A stretch of DNA of 64,000 bases from positions 1 to 64,000 of the forward strand of contig NZ_KB898625.1 of NCBI RefSeq assembly GCF_000377705.1. Reading direction: 5' to 3'. This document shows, in pieces, positions 24,888 through 34,613 of this stretch. Source of the DNA: Salsuginibacillus kocurii DSM 18087. Lineage in GTDB: Bacteria; Bacillota; Bacilli; Bacillales; Marinococcaceae. The notes beneath the pieces are model-generated. The model worked only from the letters and a program-made list of their open reading frames with translations, was not told the DNA's origin and made no database searches. How positions within the stretch are numbered: the stretch's first letter is position 1; every line of letters begins with the position of its first letter. The position numbers and the translations under genes were made by a program.

Positions 24888-26885
24888 TTATAAACCACTT
24901 GCTGCTTGACCATCCATTTCTGTTATTTTGCTTTGAACTTCGCTGCTTGTATCATTTAAGCGCTCTGATGCTTTACTCAGTGCTTGCAAGGCATTTGTCA
25001 GCTCCTCTGTGGACGCGGATATTTCCTCGGCCGCTGCTGCTGTTTCATTGCTGCTTCCCGCGATCGTGTTCATTCGTTCTACCGTTACATTTCGAGTTTC
25101 AGCCATGCTGTTTAATTGATCATCTACTTGGTCTACCATAGTTTGCAGCGCCCCTACTCCATTTGAAATTTCAGCGAAAACATGCCCTGTATCTTCCACT
25201 ACTTGATGTTGTTCTTTCGCAAGAGTAGTGGTTCGCTCTAACTCCTGCTGAACATACTGCCCTCCAGACTGAATTCTTTCAACTGTTTCTTGAATAGTTC
25301 CAGTGGCAGAAGTCGACTGTTCAGCTAGTTTTCGTACTTCTTCAGCTACAACAGAGAACCCTTTTCCGTGTTCACCTGCACGTGCAGCTTCTATACTTGC
25401 ATTTAACGCAAGTAAGTTGGTTTGTTCCGCAATACCTTGAATCATGTGGACAATCGTTACTATTTCTTTTGTTTCATTTAAGAAACTTTCTATCTGAGTT
25501 CCCATTCCGTAAATTACATCATTACTCTCATTCGTCTTTTCACGCATTTTTTCAACCTGTTCACTTCCAGTTGTACTTTCACGATTTACAACCAGCATGC
25601 GCCCTTTCATTTCATCGGTGTTATCATTCGTCGTCGTTATTTTCTCAGATAACTCATCAATCGCTGCTTTAGCTGTTTGTACTTCTTCTGCTTGTTTTGT
25701 TGCTTGTTTTGCTACTTCATTTGCAGCAATTGAAATATCTTCACTCGAAGCTGTTGATTGTTCTACGGTTGCGCTTAGCTCAGAAGCTTCTTCATTCGAT
25801 TTATCAGCTGAATTCTTCAATGAAGTGACCAGGCCTTCTAAGGTGTGTACCATATGATTAAAACCTTTAGCCAATTTACCAACTTCATCCTTACTATCAA
25901 TAGTCGAATGTACGGTCAAATCACCTTCAACTACGCGTTCCATGTCCATTTTTAACGATAAAACAGGACGTGTGATTCTTCTGCCGAAATAATAAGCAGC
26001 CACAATCGACAGACCAATGCCAATGATGGATATGATTATAAATAAATTACGTAGGTCATTAGCTGGTGCCATTACTTCTGAATCTGGATACATCGCATAT
26101 ACTGTCCAATCCATGCCACTCACATCTTCGTAATATAATGTTTGTGCTTGTCCATTAAATGTGACTGAGGCACTGCCCTGCCCGCTCTCATCCGCCATTA
26201 TCGGGGCAATAAATGCTTCTTCACTTGCATCAGCTCCCTGCCAGTCATTATCAGGATGCGTCACCAGTAGCCCGGAATCATGAACAAGACTGACGTACCC
26301 ATCGTAACTAATGTCTATACTTGTCATCATTTCGGACAATTCATCCAAGAAGATATCAACACCAATTACTCCGTCATCTCCAATTGCTTTTGCTCCTGTA
26401 ATGGTCATATTTCCAGATGCTGCGTCTTCATAAGGCTCCGTCCAGGCTACATCATCCGGACTCTCGATCGCCTCTTCATACCAAGGTCGTTCTGTCGCAT
26501 CAAAATCCTCTGGCAGATCGATCTCTGGAGAAGTATACATTTCTCCATCCGGTGTACCTATGTAAACAACGTCTGCCTGGTCATCTTGTTCCACATAATA
26601 AGAAAAATCATCTTCGACCGGTTCCCACTCACTTGTAGTTTGATTACCTTCCACAAAATCAAGCACTCTTTCGTCATTAGTGTAACGATCAAGGGTGGAC
26701 TCATATTCTCGTAAATACTCACCTAAAAATCGATCTACTTCTGTCGTCACAGTGGAGGCTTCACGTTCTGTAGCCTGCGTAATTTCGGAACTTGTCTGCC
26801 AGTACATAAAAATAGAAAAAGAAACAATAGCAACCGTCATCAGACCGCTGATAAGTACAATTAATTTCGTTTTAAGTGATGACAA
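24888..26885 (-). CDS. Methyl-accepting chemotaxis protein with dCache sensor
   Basis: A 665-residue transmembrane chemoreceptor: TM1 at residues ~5-27, an extracellular dCache-type domain (~30-270, with [20 protein letters not shown] and [11 protein letters not shown], the ligand-pocket hallmarks), TM2 ~278-300 ([20 protein letters not shown]), a HAMP domain ([20 protein letters not shown]) and a cytoplasmic signalling domain with the hairpin tip [23 protein letters not shown] 26885 is chosen because AAAGGAG lies 8 bases upstream. It signals to CheA/CheW encoded elsewhere. It is the only clearly intact larger gene in the segment bounded by the 129-bp direct repeats. Confidence 0.94.
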   Translation of the reverse strand: MSSLKTKLIVLISGLMTVAIVSFSIFMYWQTSSEITQATEREASTVTTEVDRFLGEYLREYESTLDRYTNDERVLDFVEGNQTTSEWEPVEDDFSYYVEQDDQADVVYIGTPDGEMYTSPEIDLPEDFDATERPWYEEAIESPDDVAWTEPYEDAASGNMTITGAKAIGDDGVIGVDIFLDELSEMMTSIDISYDGYVSLVHDSGLLVTHPDNDWQGADASEEAFIAPIMADESGQGSASVTFNGQAQTLYYEDVSGMDWTVYAMYPDSEVMAPANDLRNLFIIISIIGIGLSIVAAYYFGRRITRPVLSLKMDMERVVEGDLTVHSTIDSKDEVGKLAKGFNHMVHTLEGLVTSLKNSADKSNEEASELSATVEQSTASSEDISIAANEVAKQATKQAEEVQTAKAAIDELSEKITTTNDNTDEMKGRMLVVNRESTTGSEQVEKMREKTNESNDVIYGMGTQIESFLNETKEIVTIVHMIQGIAEQTNLLALNASIEAARAGEHGKGFSVVAEEVRKLAEQSTSATGTIQETVERIQSGGQYVQQELERTTTLAKEQHQVVEDTGHVFAEISNGVGALQTMVDQVDDQLNSMAETRNVTVERMNTIAGSSNETAAAAEEISASTEELTNALQALSKASERLNDTSSEVQSKITEMDGQAASGL

Positions 26886-27839
26886 CGTATTGGCTCCTTT
26901 CAGAAAATAAGTGAGGAACATGCAAGATTTAATATATCATTTATAATACTAAAGACATGGTTATAATGCTATACAAAAACGAAGTATTCCTGAATTTCTT
27001 TAGTGCATTATAATTATCTTATCAATATTTGGATTCATTAAGATACACAGCACCCAACAGGTTGGATTGACACAATATGAATTGATGGTGCCGCCCAACA
27101 ATTGTTTGATACGGTATCACCTTCGAACATGAATAGTGAAGCTTGCTGCAAATTATAGATAACAGTTCCTGAAGTTCTGCTGTTGATAAAATCAACTCAA
27201 CCCAAGGACGCAGCTGACGGTTCGATAAAAGATCTATTTTCTGCACACTTATATGTATGACTAACTCATATAAATCGTCGGTCTTAGACTATTGTTAATA
27301 GCTTCAAGAATTTGTTCTACTTCGTTATCCGATGTAGCCCTGCTCTTATACCTAATAAGACAGCATGATGAGATTCTGATGCGTCGAGGCATAGCTTTCC
27401 TTCAGGTTCCACCTTACGATGGACACCCATTTGGCTAACGGCTATTACGACCTCCATCTTTCGGAGGACTGGGACCTAAAGCGTGTGCTCATGCCGGGCA
27501 CATCCAGAAAAGGTCCTCACCAAAACAGTGAAGACCATTCACTATATATAGGTTTTTGTCCCAGCCTCTTCAATTACCAGATGAAGACTTTTTTGTTATG
27601 TTATTACTTCAACTCATCTTCATCTGCAATACTTTTGTTGGGAGTCACTGATTTCATTTTTCTTAATTTGAGAATAACAAATAAAACACTAGCGACTATT
27701 ATATGAAGGCTCTGTTAAAGTTCAATGTTGATATGTATAGAAAAAGTAAATTCCATAAAATGGAAGTTCCGTTTGATTTTATTGTCTTATTCAACTAACG
27801 CAACCCGTTTGTTTAAGTACAGACCTTCTCAAAATCTAC
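26886..27839. other. Long intergenic region with one conserved-looking block
   Basis: About 950 bases with no convincing gene. A 74-codon open frame on minus (27022-27246) has no recognised family and no good ribosome binding site. The block at ~27375-27525 is GC-richer than its surroundings and contains the hairpin GACCTCC-ATCTTTC-GGAGGAC and TGCCGGGCACA; it looks like the edge of a lost mobile element or a structured RNA, but I cannot name it. Confidence 0.4.
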
Positions 27840-28265
27840 CTATTCATCTTCAATAATTAGTATATTAGAATCATCAAATTCCCAAATATCACCGTAGGCA
27901 ATTTCCCAATAATAGCCGTCAAGGTCTGTAAAATAACCGCCGTATCCACCCCAATCAGTTTTTTGAGGCTCTTTTTGAATTGTAGTACCTGCTAACTCTG
28001 CTTTCTTTAAGATTGTATCAACTTCTTCACTGGATTTTGCATTATAAGCAAGAGTTATTCCCAAAAAGCCCCGTACAATCTCAGGAGGGTTATGTTCATT
28101 AACATCCTTAGCTAATTCCTCTAAAGGATAGAGCGCAATTCTTGTGCCTTCATCCCTAAAAAAAATAATATCTGGATTGGATTCTGTCCCCCTAATTGAA
28201 GTGTCAAACCCCAATTGCTTGAAGAACTTGTGTGACTTTACAATGTCTTTTGTCAGTTTTTGTTC
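27840..28265 (-). pseudogene. VOC-family protein, probably 5'-truncated
   Basis: The frame is open from just after an in-frame TAA (28266-28268) to the stop at 27840. The peptide KSHKFFKQLGFDTS, RIALYPLEELAKDVN, LGITLAYNAKSSEEVDTIL, GGYGGYFTDLDGYYWEIAYG is a typical VOC protein of the YP_ family, but no ATG or GTG exists before TTG 28214 and no ribosome binding site precedes that TTG. The usual first beta-strand is incomplete, so the gene most likely lost its start. It may still be a short translated protein of 124 residues. Confidence 0.6.
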
Positions 28266-28377
28266 TTAAGCAACTGATGATATGGGGGAGTCTCCAATGA
28301 TAGAAACGGTTATCATTGGGCTTACATTATAGGCAACGACTTTGCTACATTGCTTTGTTTCAATAAACCTATTAAAT

Positions 28378-29004
28378 CTATATCCTCCCGATATCTTCGG
28401 TGCGGCGTGCGATCCCAGGCATGCCTGGCACCCAGTTTGCGGGTACACCTTGATTCGTTTCTCTTCCGTATTGGATCCCTTGTAACATGCGCAGCAGTTC
28501 ATATGAATTTCGACCAACCTCTCGCGGGTAGATGACTTTTGCTGCAATCGTTCCTTCAGGACTGACAATAACCGTAGCGCGAAATGATGCACCTGCATCT
28601 TCATCTAACACTCTGTATGCACGGCTGATTCTATGATTTCGGTCACTTACAAGCGGGTATTGAACCTTCCGTGCTGATGGTGAGATCTCCTTAAAAACTT
28701 TATGGGAATACACACTATCTGTACTAATACCAAGTACTTCAGCATTCAATTGCTTTAACGGAGGATAGATAGCAGCAACTGCTGCCAATTCGGTTGGTCA
28801 TACGAAGGTAAAGTCACTTGCATAGAAAAAGAGAATCTTCCATTTCTCCTTGAAATCTTCTAAATTTATTGTGTGAATTTCCCCCCTGAAAAAAACATCG
28901 GCCGTAAAAAGGGGCGCTAGGTCGTCTCGGGTTGCACAAAACGGGAGTGGGCATGGGTCGATATGGTTGACATGCAATTGAGTTTTTGTTTCATGAGGTT
29001 TCAT
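28378..29004 (-). CDS. AhpC-type peroxiredoxin with TGA at the peroxidatic Cys codon
   Basis: A 208-codon peroxiredoxin frame uninterrupted except for one TGA (28798-28800, codon 69) exactly where the peroxidatic Cys belongs: FFYASDFTFV-TGA-PTELAAV. Downstream hallmarks persist: LGISTDSVYSHKVF, SFRATVIVSPEG (conserved Arg) and PANWVPGMPGI. GAGGAGG precedes ATG 29004. After the TGA, TTGGCAGC-AGTT-GCTGCTAT (28769-28788) can form a stem whose loop starts 17 bases after the TGA, the placement of a bacterial SECIS. It may therefore be a selenoprotein. Against this, the usual PxxxTxxC proline is Ala62, the resolving-Cys position reads QGVPANW without Cys, and neighbouring genes are decayed, so a plain nonsense mutant is quite possible. 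Confidence 0.6.
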
Positions 29005-29562
29005 TTGTATCCTCCTCTCGTCATTTTTCGCGAGATGAGCAAGAAGCCTGACTTTTGGTTACGAAGTTAGCCTATGTGGTATCGAAGTTAGATGTTACTA
29101 AGTAGTTCAGGAATCGCTTCTCAGAAATTTATAGGGAAGGGTAATAAGGGTGGTTTGTAGAATACATAAAGTTAAAGGAAAACAACGTCTTAAAAATAGG
29201 AGTTGATAAAACGATCTGCCGATAATAGAATTAAAAAATAATACAGAAGAGGAAAATAAAGTAATCTTAATTGGCAGATGGGGTTGCGTTGACGCTCCCT
29301 TAGTATTATCTAATAATATATGGCATCAATTTCGAGGTTAAATGGATATATTTTCTTTCGCAAGCTTTTCGTTGCTGTTTCAGTTGAGTGGCCATATCCC
29401 AAACGAGGCTCTTACCACTTTAGTAAGGCGTCGCCATGCTTTTAGCAATCTAAAAAAACCAAACCAAAACGAACTAGTTCCGTTTTGGTAGAGAAACATT
29501 TGAAATAGCATACTAATCAGCAGACCAAATCGCATATGATTTAGTCTCTTATTTAGGTAATT
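29005..29562. other. Intergenic region without a recognised gene
   Basis: About 560 bases between the peroxiredoxin start and the second copy of the 129-bp repeat. It holds a near-palindrome at 29464-29488 (CCAAAACG-AACTAGTTC-CGTTTTGG), which could be an operator or the tip of a terminal repeat. A 70-codon open frame on minus (29380-29592) overlaps the regulator stop and shows no family. Confidence 0.45.
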
Positions 29563-29691
29563 GAAAAAGCCAACCAGTAAGGCTGACTTCATAAATTTGA
29601 AAAAAACATATCTTTATCTGTTTGGCTCACCAACTTGCTTACAATATCATAGTGGTGTGACAAGTCTGAGAGGTCTTTAAATAGTTTCTTT
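29563..29691. repeat. 129-bp direct repeat, copy B
   Basis: The counterpart of 23802-23930 with a single base difference (ATAAATTTG here, ATAAAATTG in copy A). Here the sequence continues into the intact PRD regulator gene, so this is the parental copy of the gene end. Confidence 0.92.
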
Positions 29692-31496
29692 GTGGATTCA
29701 GGCGATTGAAAGCTATTAGCAAGTAACAACACTAATGACACTTCTTCCGTTCCCCAGTTTATAGGTTTCTTTAACGTTGCAGCTGCTATTGCAGGTTGTA
29801 CTACAAATTCAGGGTTACCATGTGGTATAGCTATGCCCCCGCCTATGTTTGTAGCCGATCTTTCTTCTCTTGCTATTACAGTAGATAAGTATTTATCTTT
29901 AACATGGCCCCGGTTTTCCAGTTCATTGGTTAAAAATGTTAACACTTCAGTTAGACTTTCACGTTGGATATTCAAAAATAGCAAAGAGGAGTCCAAATAG
30001 CTTTTTAATTCTGGAAATGATTTTTTCTTACTGAACGTTTGAATCGCTCGACTGATACTTTGCTGGTCAAGTTCAAATAAAAGCGGTGACGTTTCAACAA
30101 TTGGCAATGAGGTATCTAAAGAGACAGTAGTAATAATAAAGTCTGCGTCAGGAAAATCGTTTTGATAAAATCGCTCTTCTGAAATACATGCTACAATATC
30201 TAATTCTTCGTATCTTTGTTTTATTTTCGTTTGTAATAACCTCGACATGCCAATCCCCATTGAACAAACAATCACAGTTTTTATGAGAGGTTGTTTCTTC
30301 GTCTTCTCTAGCGCAGATTGAAAATGTATAGTAAGATAAGCAATCTCATCTTCTGGGATGGAAAATGAATGGAACCTGGAAAGCTCACTTGCTGCATTCA
30401 AAATAACTTCAAACATATAAGGGTACATCTTTTTTATATCGTCAAGCATCGGGTTGGCTATCCGCAAGTTAAATTGTAATCGATGAGAAGTGGAATGCAG
30501 GTGTAACAAGAGATCTTGCAGCAATCCTTTATCCACGTTAAAATTTGTACCTGTTTCGTTAGATACTTTTTCAACAAGCTTATGTGTGAAACGACGCAAC
30601 GTATCATCTACATGCAATTCTTGGGCCTGTTCTGCAAGAGTAAATTTGCTGGCCACTATTCTTAATACTAAATAAGCAATTTCTTCCTCCGGAAACTTCA
30701 ACGTAAACTTATCTTCGAGATCGTTAATTTTCCTTGTTAATAATGTGAATTCCTCTTTCTTTTTTAAGGAAGATAATTGTTCCGTTGAAAAAACCACTGG
30801 ATTTTTTGTTTTACTGCGGTGCACCGCAATTAATATATGCATAATTAAATTTTGTCTTGCCTCTTTAGTTAGTGAAAAAGGAAGTTCATAGTTTAATGTT
30901 GTGACAAAGCTTTCCACGATCTGTTGCTTCCAAGGCTCAAACAACTCTATGCTTTTATGGATATGCGTTTTTTCTTCATCATTAATGAGTTCCAAACATT
31001 GTAAGATCACGTCTCGTTTTTGAAGTTCATCTCCTTCTACATATATGCCGATTCTTTGTTTCGTTTTTAGCGAAAGGCCTGACCCTTTTAGCAACTGGCG
31101 AATGGAGTCTATATCCTTGTTAATCGTAGCTTTACTTACATAATATTGTTCAGCAAGTTCCTTTATTGTCACCCTCTTATGCTGATTCAACAGCAAGAGC
31201 ATTATCTCAAATAAACGAATTTGTTCATCTATTGCTTCATTGTCTGTATATATATCTTTTATCTTTCTCATCACTTCATTTTTTTCTGCCTCTGTTATAT
31301 CAATATAAACTCCAATGCTTCGTTTTCGAATCACTCGCGCCTCCGTATGCGCCTTCAACCACTCGTCAATGACTTTTAAATCCGTCCGAATCGTTTTTTC
31401 CGATACCTTCAGCTGCTTGGCAATTTCCTGGACGGTGTACGTGTTGGTCTCATTGTTTATTAAAAATAGCAAAAGGGCTTTATGACGATTATTCAT
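29589..31496 (-). CDS. PRD-containing PTS operon activator (BglG/MtlR/LicR type)
   Basis: A 635-residue regulator: two N-terminal HTH domains (~1-60 and ~95-155), PRD1 (~190-290) with H220 and Arg279 where a second His is usual, PRD2 (~300-400) with H331/H333 and H391, a IIB-like domain with C411 (VIVCSMGIGMSRL) and a C-terminal IIA domain with H559 (GGIAIPHGNPE). It should activate a sugar PTS operon under control of HPr and the cognate permease. Its last ~33 codons are duplicated next to the fructose-type PTS operon at 23.8 kb, which points to that operon as its ancestral neighbour and likely target. Confidence 0.93.
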   Translation of the reverse strand: MNNRHKALLLFLINNETNTYTVQEIAKQLKVSEKTIRTDLKVIDEWLKAHTEARVIRKRSIGVYIDITEAEKNEVMRKIKDIYTDNEAIDEQIRLFEIMLLLLNQHKRVTIKELAEQYYVSKATINKDIDSIRQLLKGSGLSLKTKQRIGIYVEGDELQKRDVILQCLELINDEEKTHIHKSIELFEPWKQQIVESFVTTLNYELPFSLTKEARQNLIMHILIAVHRSKTKNPVVFSTEQLSSLKKKEEFTLLTRKINDLEDKFTLKFPEEEIAYLVLRIVASKFTLAEQAQELHVDDTLRRFTHKLVEKVSNETGTNFNVDKGLLQDLLLHLHSTSHRLQFNLRIANPMLDDIKKMYPYMFEVILNAASELSRFHSFSIPEDEIAYLTIHFQSALEKTKKQPLIKTVIVCSMGIGMSRLLQTKIKQRYEELDIVACISEERFYQNDFPDADFIITTVSLDTSLPIVETSPLLFELDQQSISRAIQTFSKKKSFPELKSYLDSSLLFLNIQRESLTEVLTFLTNELENRGHVKDKYLSTVIAREERSATNIGGGIAIPHGNPEFVVQPAIAAATLKKPINWGTEEVSLVLLLANSFQSPESTKKLFKDLSDLSHHYDIVSKLVSQTDKDMFFSNL

Positions 31497-32154
31497 TGTA
31501 GAAAACTCCTGAGATGATGTCTTTATAAACGAGGTACATATGGGCTATAGGAGAAGAAGTGGGCGAATTCGTATTTCTGTACAAGATCAGTCCTTACGTA
31601 CAGAGACCCTCCTCAGCTATTGTACATGAAGTAAATTTTACATTTTCTTAAAGCGTATGGTCAATTCCTGTTCCTGTTAAGGCTCTCTTACTTGCGAGTC
31701 GTATTTACTCTACGGTAATTACATCCTTACCAAAGGGGATCTTTTTGATTGGAAAACTCGGTGATAAAAGGGTAAATCCCAAAGGAAGTAAAACTACAGT
31801 TGGAATTAACAACAAATGCAGGAATAGAGGGACCGAAAAAAAGACTGGCAACAACACACCAATGGAAGTGAAAATGTAGTGAAACTACTTAGCCGCCTGG
31901 ATGCGACGGTTACATATTGTCTCTTCGCGCAATAAGGGCAGGTCATGCCTGGGTCTTACGTTAATAATTATTTTATTGATTGTTTCCATGTCCATCTCAT
32001 TCTACAATTTTGACAAGTTGGCATGTTTAGAACAACTCCTTACCTCATAATGAAGATGTCTGCTTGTGAACCCCCCCCGTCCCAATTAGACAAAAAATAT
32101 CGGATGAAGGTTATAAAAGCTTGCTATTCTACTGGAGAAAGAGAGGTTATGTTG
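31497..32154. other. Intergenic region, possible decayed sequence
   Basis: About 660 bases. Only short open stretches occur and none has a recognised family. GAGAGG at 32141-32146 is the ribosome binding site of the broken AraC gene that follows. Confidence 0.45.
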
Positions 32155-33034
32155 ATGGATATGCTTAAACATATGAATGAAGCGATTAATTATATTGAAG
32201 ACCACCTTGAATGCGATATCAATTATTCAGAGTTTGCACGCATTGCGCATTGTTCAGAGTTTCATTTCCGAAAAATGTTTTCGTTTTTGGCCGGCATTAC
32301 ATTAACAGAATATATTCGACGCAGACGCCTAAGCCTGGCTGCTTTTGAATTAAGAGATTCGAACAGGAAAGTAATTGATATTGCTGTGAAGTATGGTTAT
32401 TAATCACCTGACTCCTTCACAAAAGCGTTCTACAAGCTGCACGGGGTAAATCCTTCCGAGGCAAAAATCGGCCATTCGCTCAAAGCATTTCCACGTATGA
32501 CCTTTCAATTGTCAATCCAAGGGGGAAGAGAAATGAATTATCGCATCGAAAATAAAGAGGCTTTTCGACTGGTAGGTGTTAAAAAAAAGAGTCCCGGTTA
32601 TTTTTCACGGCGAAAATCCTGAAATCGTTAACATGCAGCAACGTATGACAACTGAACAATACGAGCAGTTAGAGCAGCTTTCAAACGTTGAACCGCGAGG
32701 AATGATCAACGCTTCGTTTAATTTTTCGGAAGGCCGCATGGAGGAAAAAGGCGAATTGGATCATTTAATTGGGGTGGCGACAACCTTACAAACTGAACAT
32801 GAAGAGTTTTCTATTGTGGAAGTTAGGGCAGGCGAATGGGCCGTCTTTGAAAGCGAAGGCCCCTTTCCAGAAGCACTGCAAGACACATGGGGACGTATTT
32901 ATTCAGAATGGTTTCCCACCTCAGTTTACGAAGCAGTAGACGGCCCGGAAATTCTCTGGATTGAAAACAGCGATCTCGACAAGCCTGAAGTGAAAAGCGA
33001 GATTTGGATGCCAGTTAAAAAACGTCACCCGTAA
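32155..33034 (+). pseudogene. Broken AraC-family regulator with GyrI-like effector domain
   Basis: The N-terminal AraC HTH pair reads [20 protein letters not shown], then [20 protein letters not shown] and DIAVKYGY, stops at TAA (32401-32403), and resumes in frame as [21 protein letters not shown] second lesion follows near 32580, where a run of eight A shifts the frame; the correct continuation [15 protein letters not shown] then runs on through a GyrI-like ligand-binding domain to HP-stop at 33034. A single G-to-T change explains the stop (GAA to TAA) and one extra A the shift. ATG 32155 has GAGAGG 8 bases upstream. Confidence 0.85.
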
Positions 33035-33035
33035 A

Positions 33036-33062
33036 AAGAGCCGGGACACGGCTCTTTCTTTC
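33036..33062 (+). terminator. Intrinsic terminator after broken AraC gene
   Basis: AAAGAGCCG-GGACA-CGGCTCTTT, followed by CTTTC. Confidence 0.8.
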
Positions 33063-33100
33063 GCCATCACGCTATTTTTAAGAACGAGATGCACCTATAA

Positions 33101-33547
33101 TTAAACCATGAGCTTTCTTCCGATCACATTAGCCGACACGGGGATTAGGTCGAGCTCCCTTGCTCAAATGGAAAGCTGCCCAATATGATGGATTTCGTGA
33201 GCGATCACGTGCCGCATAACTTCCCCATAAGTATAGTCATCGAACGGCTTCATTTCGAACTCATCACGCCAGGCTTTTACAAACTGTTCCACCTCCGCGC
33301 GGCAGTCGTTCGATGCATTTCGCACAGCTTGTAGAGTGGGGTACGATTCAATCTGATATTCGATATCTGGCTTGCCTTCGAGACCTCTAATCCACGATTG
33401 CTCAACATCGACGATATGGAGGAGTGTGGCCAGAATACTCCCTACCCCTCCTTCTCTTGGGCGCAGGAGTTCTTCTTCGGAAAGTTGCTTGCAACAATCA
33501 AACCACTCTTCTCTCACTTGCCAATTGTATTGGAACAAAACGATCAT
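33101..33547 (-). pseudogene. DinB-like protein interrupted by TGA at a Trp codon
   Basis: A DinB/YfiT-like four-helix metalloprotein with ligand His residues in LATLLHIVDVEQSW and VIAHEIHHIGQLSI. The frame stops at TGA (33164-33166) and continues as ARELDLIPVSANVIGRKL to TAA at 33101. The family normally has Trp (SIWARELG) at this point, so TGG has become TGA. The missing 22 residues form the final helix. A 127-residue product may still be made; its function is unknown. Confidence 0.78.
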
Positions 33548-33599
33548 CCCGAGTCACTCCTTTGTAATCGTAAAGCGTAATCTCCATATGCGCATCTAC

Positions 33600-34076
33600 T
33601 TAGTAGATCATGTTTTTCTTTACCACAACATGTTCATTCTGCTGAGGAAGGTTTACGAGTCCTTTTTTTAAAAAAGTAGGGTACAAAGTTAGCTCCTCCA
33701 AAGTTGAAAGCGGAAACCATTTATACAGCAATGGTTCTCCTTCTACTCCCCAAAAGCTGTCTTTTCTAGCTAGTCCATGTTCAGCTGCTGTTACTAAATA
33801 ATACATACCAAACTCGTGAAAATCTTTTTCTTTATATGTAAAGAAGTGTTCCATCGTCCAAAGGAGTCTATCCGCGCGCACCTCGACCCCGAGCTCTTCT
33901 TGAAATTCTCTTTGCACAGTGGTTTCTGACGGTTCCATTAGCTCAGCTCGTCCCCCGGGCAGTGCCCAGTGCTCATCGTCTATATTCTTATGTAAAAGCA
34001 CATGTTCATTTTCTATCCAAATACCAGCCACTCGATAATTAAAAACGCCAGCAGCAGTGTTAAAAACAAGATCCAT
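33600..34076 (-). CDS. Nudix hydrolase
   Basis: A 158-residue Nudix protein with the box GGRAELMEPSETTVQREFQE followed by ELGVEV, fitting Gx5Ex7REUxEExGU. A typical N-terminal strand (YRVAGIWIENEHVLLHKN) and C-terminal KWFPLSTLEELTLYP complete the fold. It should hydrolyse a nucleoside diphosphate derivative in the cytosol; the substrate is unknown. The ATG at 34076 has GGGGGAGG 6 bases upstream. Followed 52 bases later by the DinB-like gene, so possibly cotranscribed. Confidence 0.9.
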   Translation of the reverse strand: MDLVFNTAAGVFNYRVAGIWIENEHVLLHKNIDDEHWALPGGRAELMEPSETTVQREFQEELGVEVRADRLLWTMEHFFTYKEKDFHEFGMYYLVTAAEHGLARKDSFWGVEGEPLLYKWFPLSTLEELTLYPTFLKKGLVNLPQQNEHVVVKKNMIY

Positions 34077-34344
34077 TCGCAACCTCCCCCTTTTTAGTTA
34101 GCGACTTAAAACATTTCCACATATTTTTCCTAATCCCTTCTTTTTCTTCGTATTTAATATCTTTTTTCTACTGCTTATGAACATCTAATCTTTTATTTTG
34201 TTAATTTATTGATTTTTCAAAATTCCCCGGACGTCAGTTCCGTAATTTGCAGGAAATAGACAACAAGAAGACGATTTTGAAGGAAAGAGCAGAAGCCATA
34301 TCCGTAATACCAGACAAACAGCCCTTTTCGTTAATATAACGAAA

Positions 34345-34545
34345 CCAGTGTCCGCACCGTTTTAACCTCTTGCTACGTGTCCGTTTTAAATAGTCAGGCA
34401 TGGATCTTCACTAACGTCTCTACGTGAGCACATGCTTGATCCCTGGGCATTGCTTTTTCCGTCATTTCCTCCGGATACGGGCTTGAAAAAACTAATCAGC
34501 ATGGCTGCTTTCCCTTCACGTTTGCCTTTTTTGGAGACTTCGGAA
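34345..34545 (-). pseudogene. Second remnant of an Rpn/YhgA-like nuclease gene
   Basis: Minus-strand sequence EGKAAMLISFF, then frameshifted GGNDGKS and ACAHVETL-like pieces, aligns with the C-terminal part of the nuclease encoded immediately upstream (EEKAAMLISFLQARFPDEVT). It lies right behind that gene in the same orientation, like the tail of an older tandem copy. It is clearly non-functional. Confidence 0.7.
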
Positions 34546-34613
34546 ATATTTAAGAGGGGAAACCGCGCGCTCCCCAGCCTAACTTGTATAACGATGGACC
34601 AGCTGGCTGTGCG

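Noticed and set aside
27022-27246. Minus-strand 74-codon gene
   Set aside because: No recognisable family, no convincing ribosome binding site and no supporting context.
33101-33547. TGA decoded as Trp (altered genetic code)
   Set aside because: Intact genes in the same window terminate normally at TGA, and the altered positions sit among other decayed genes.
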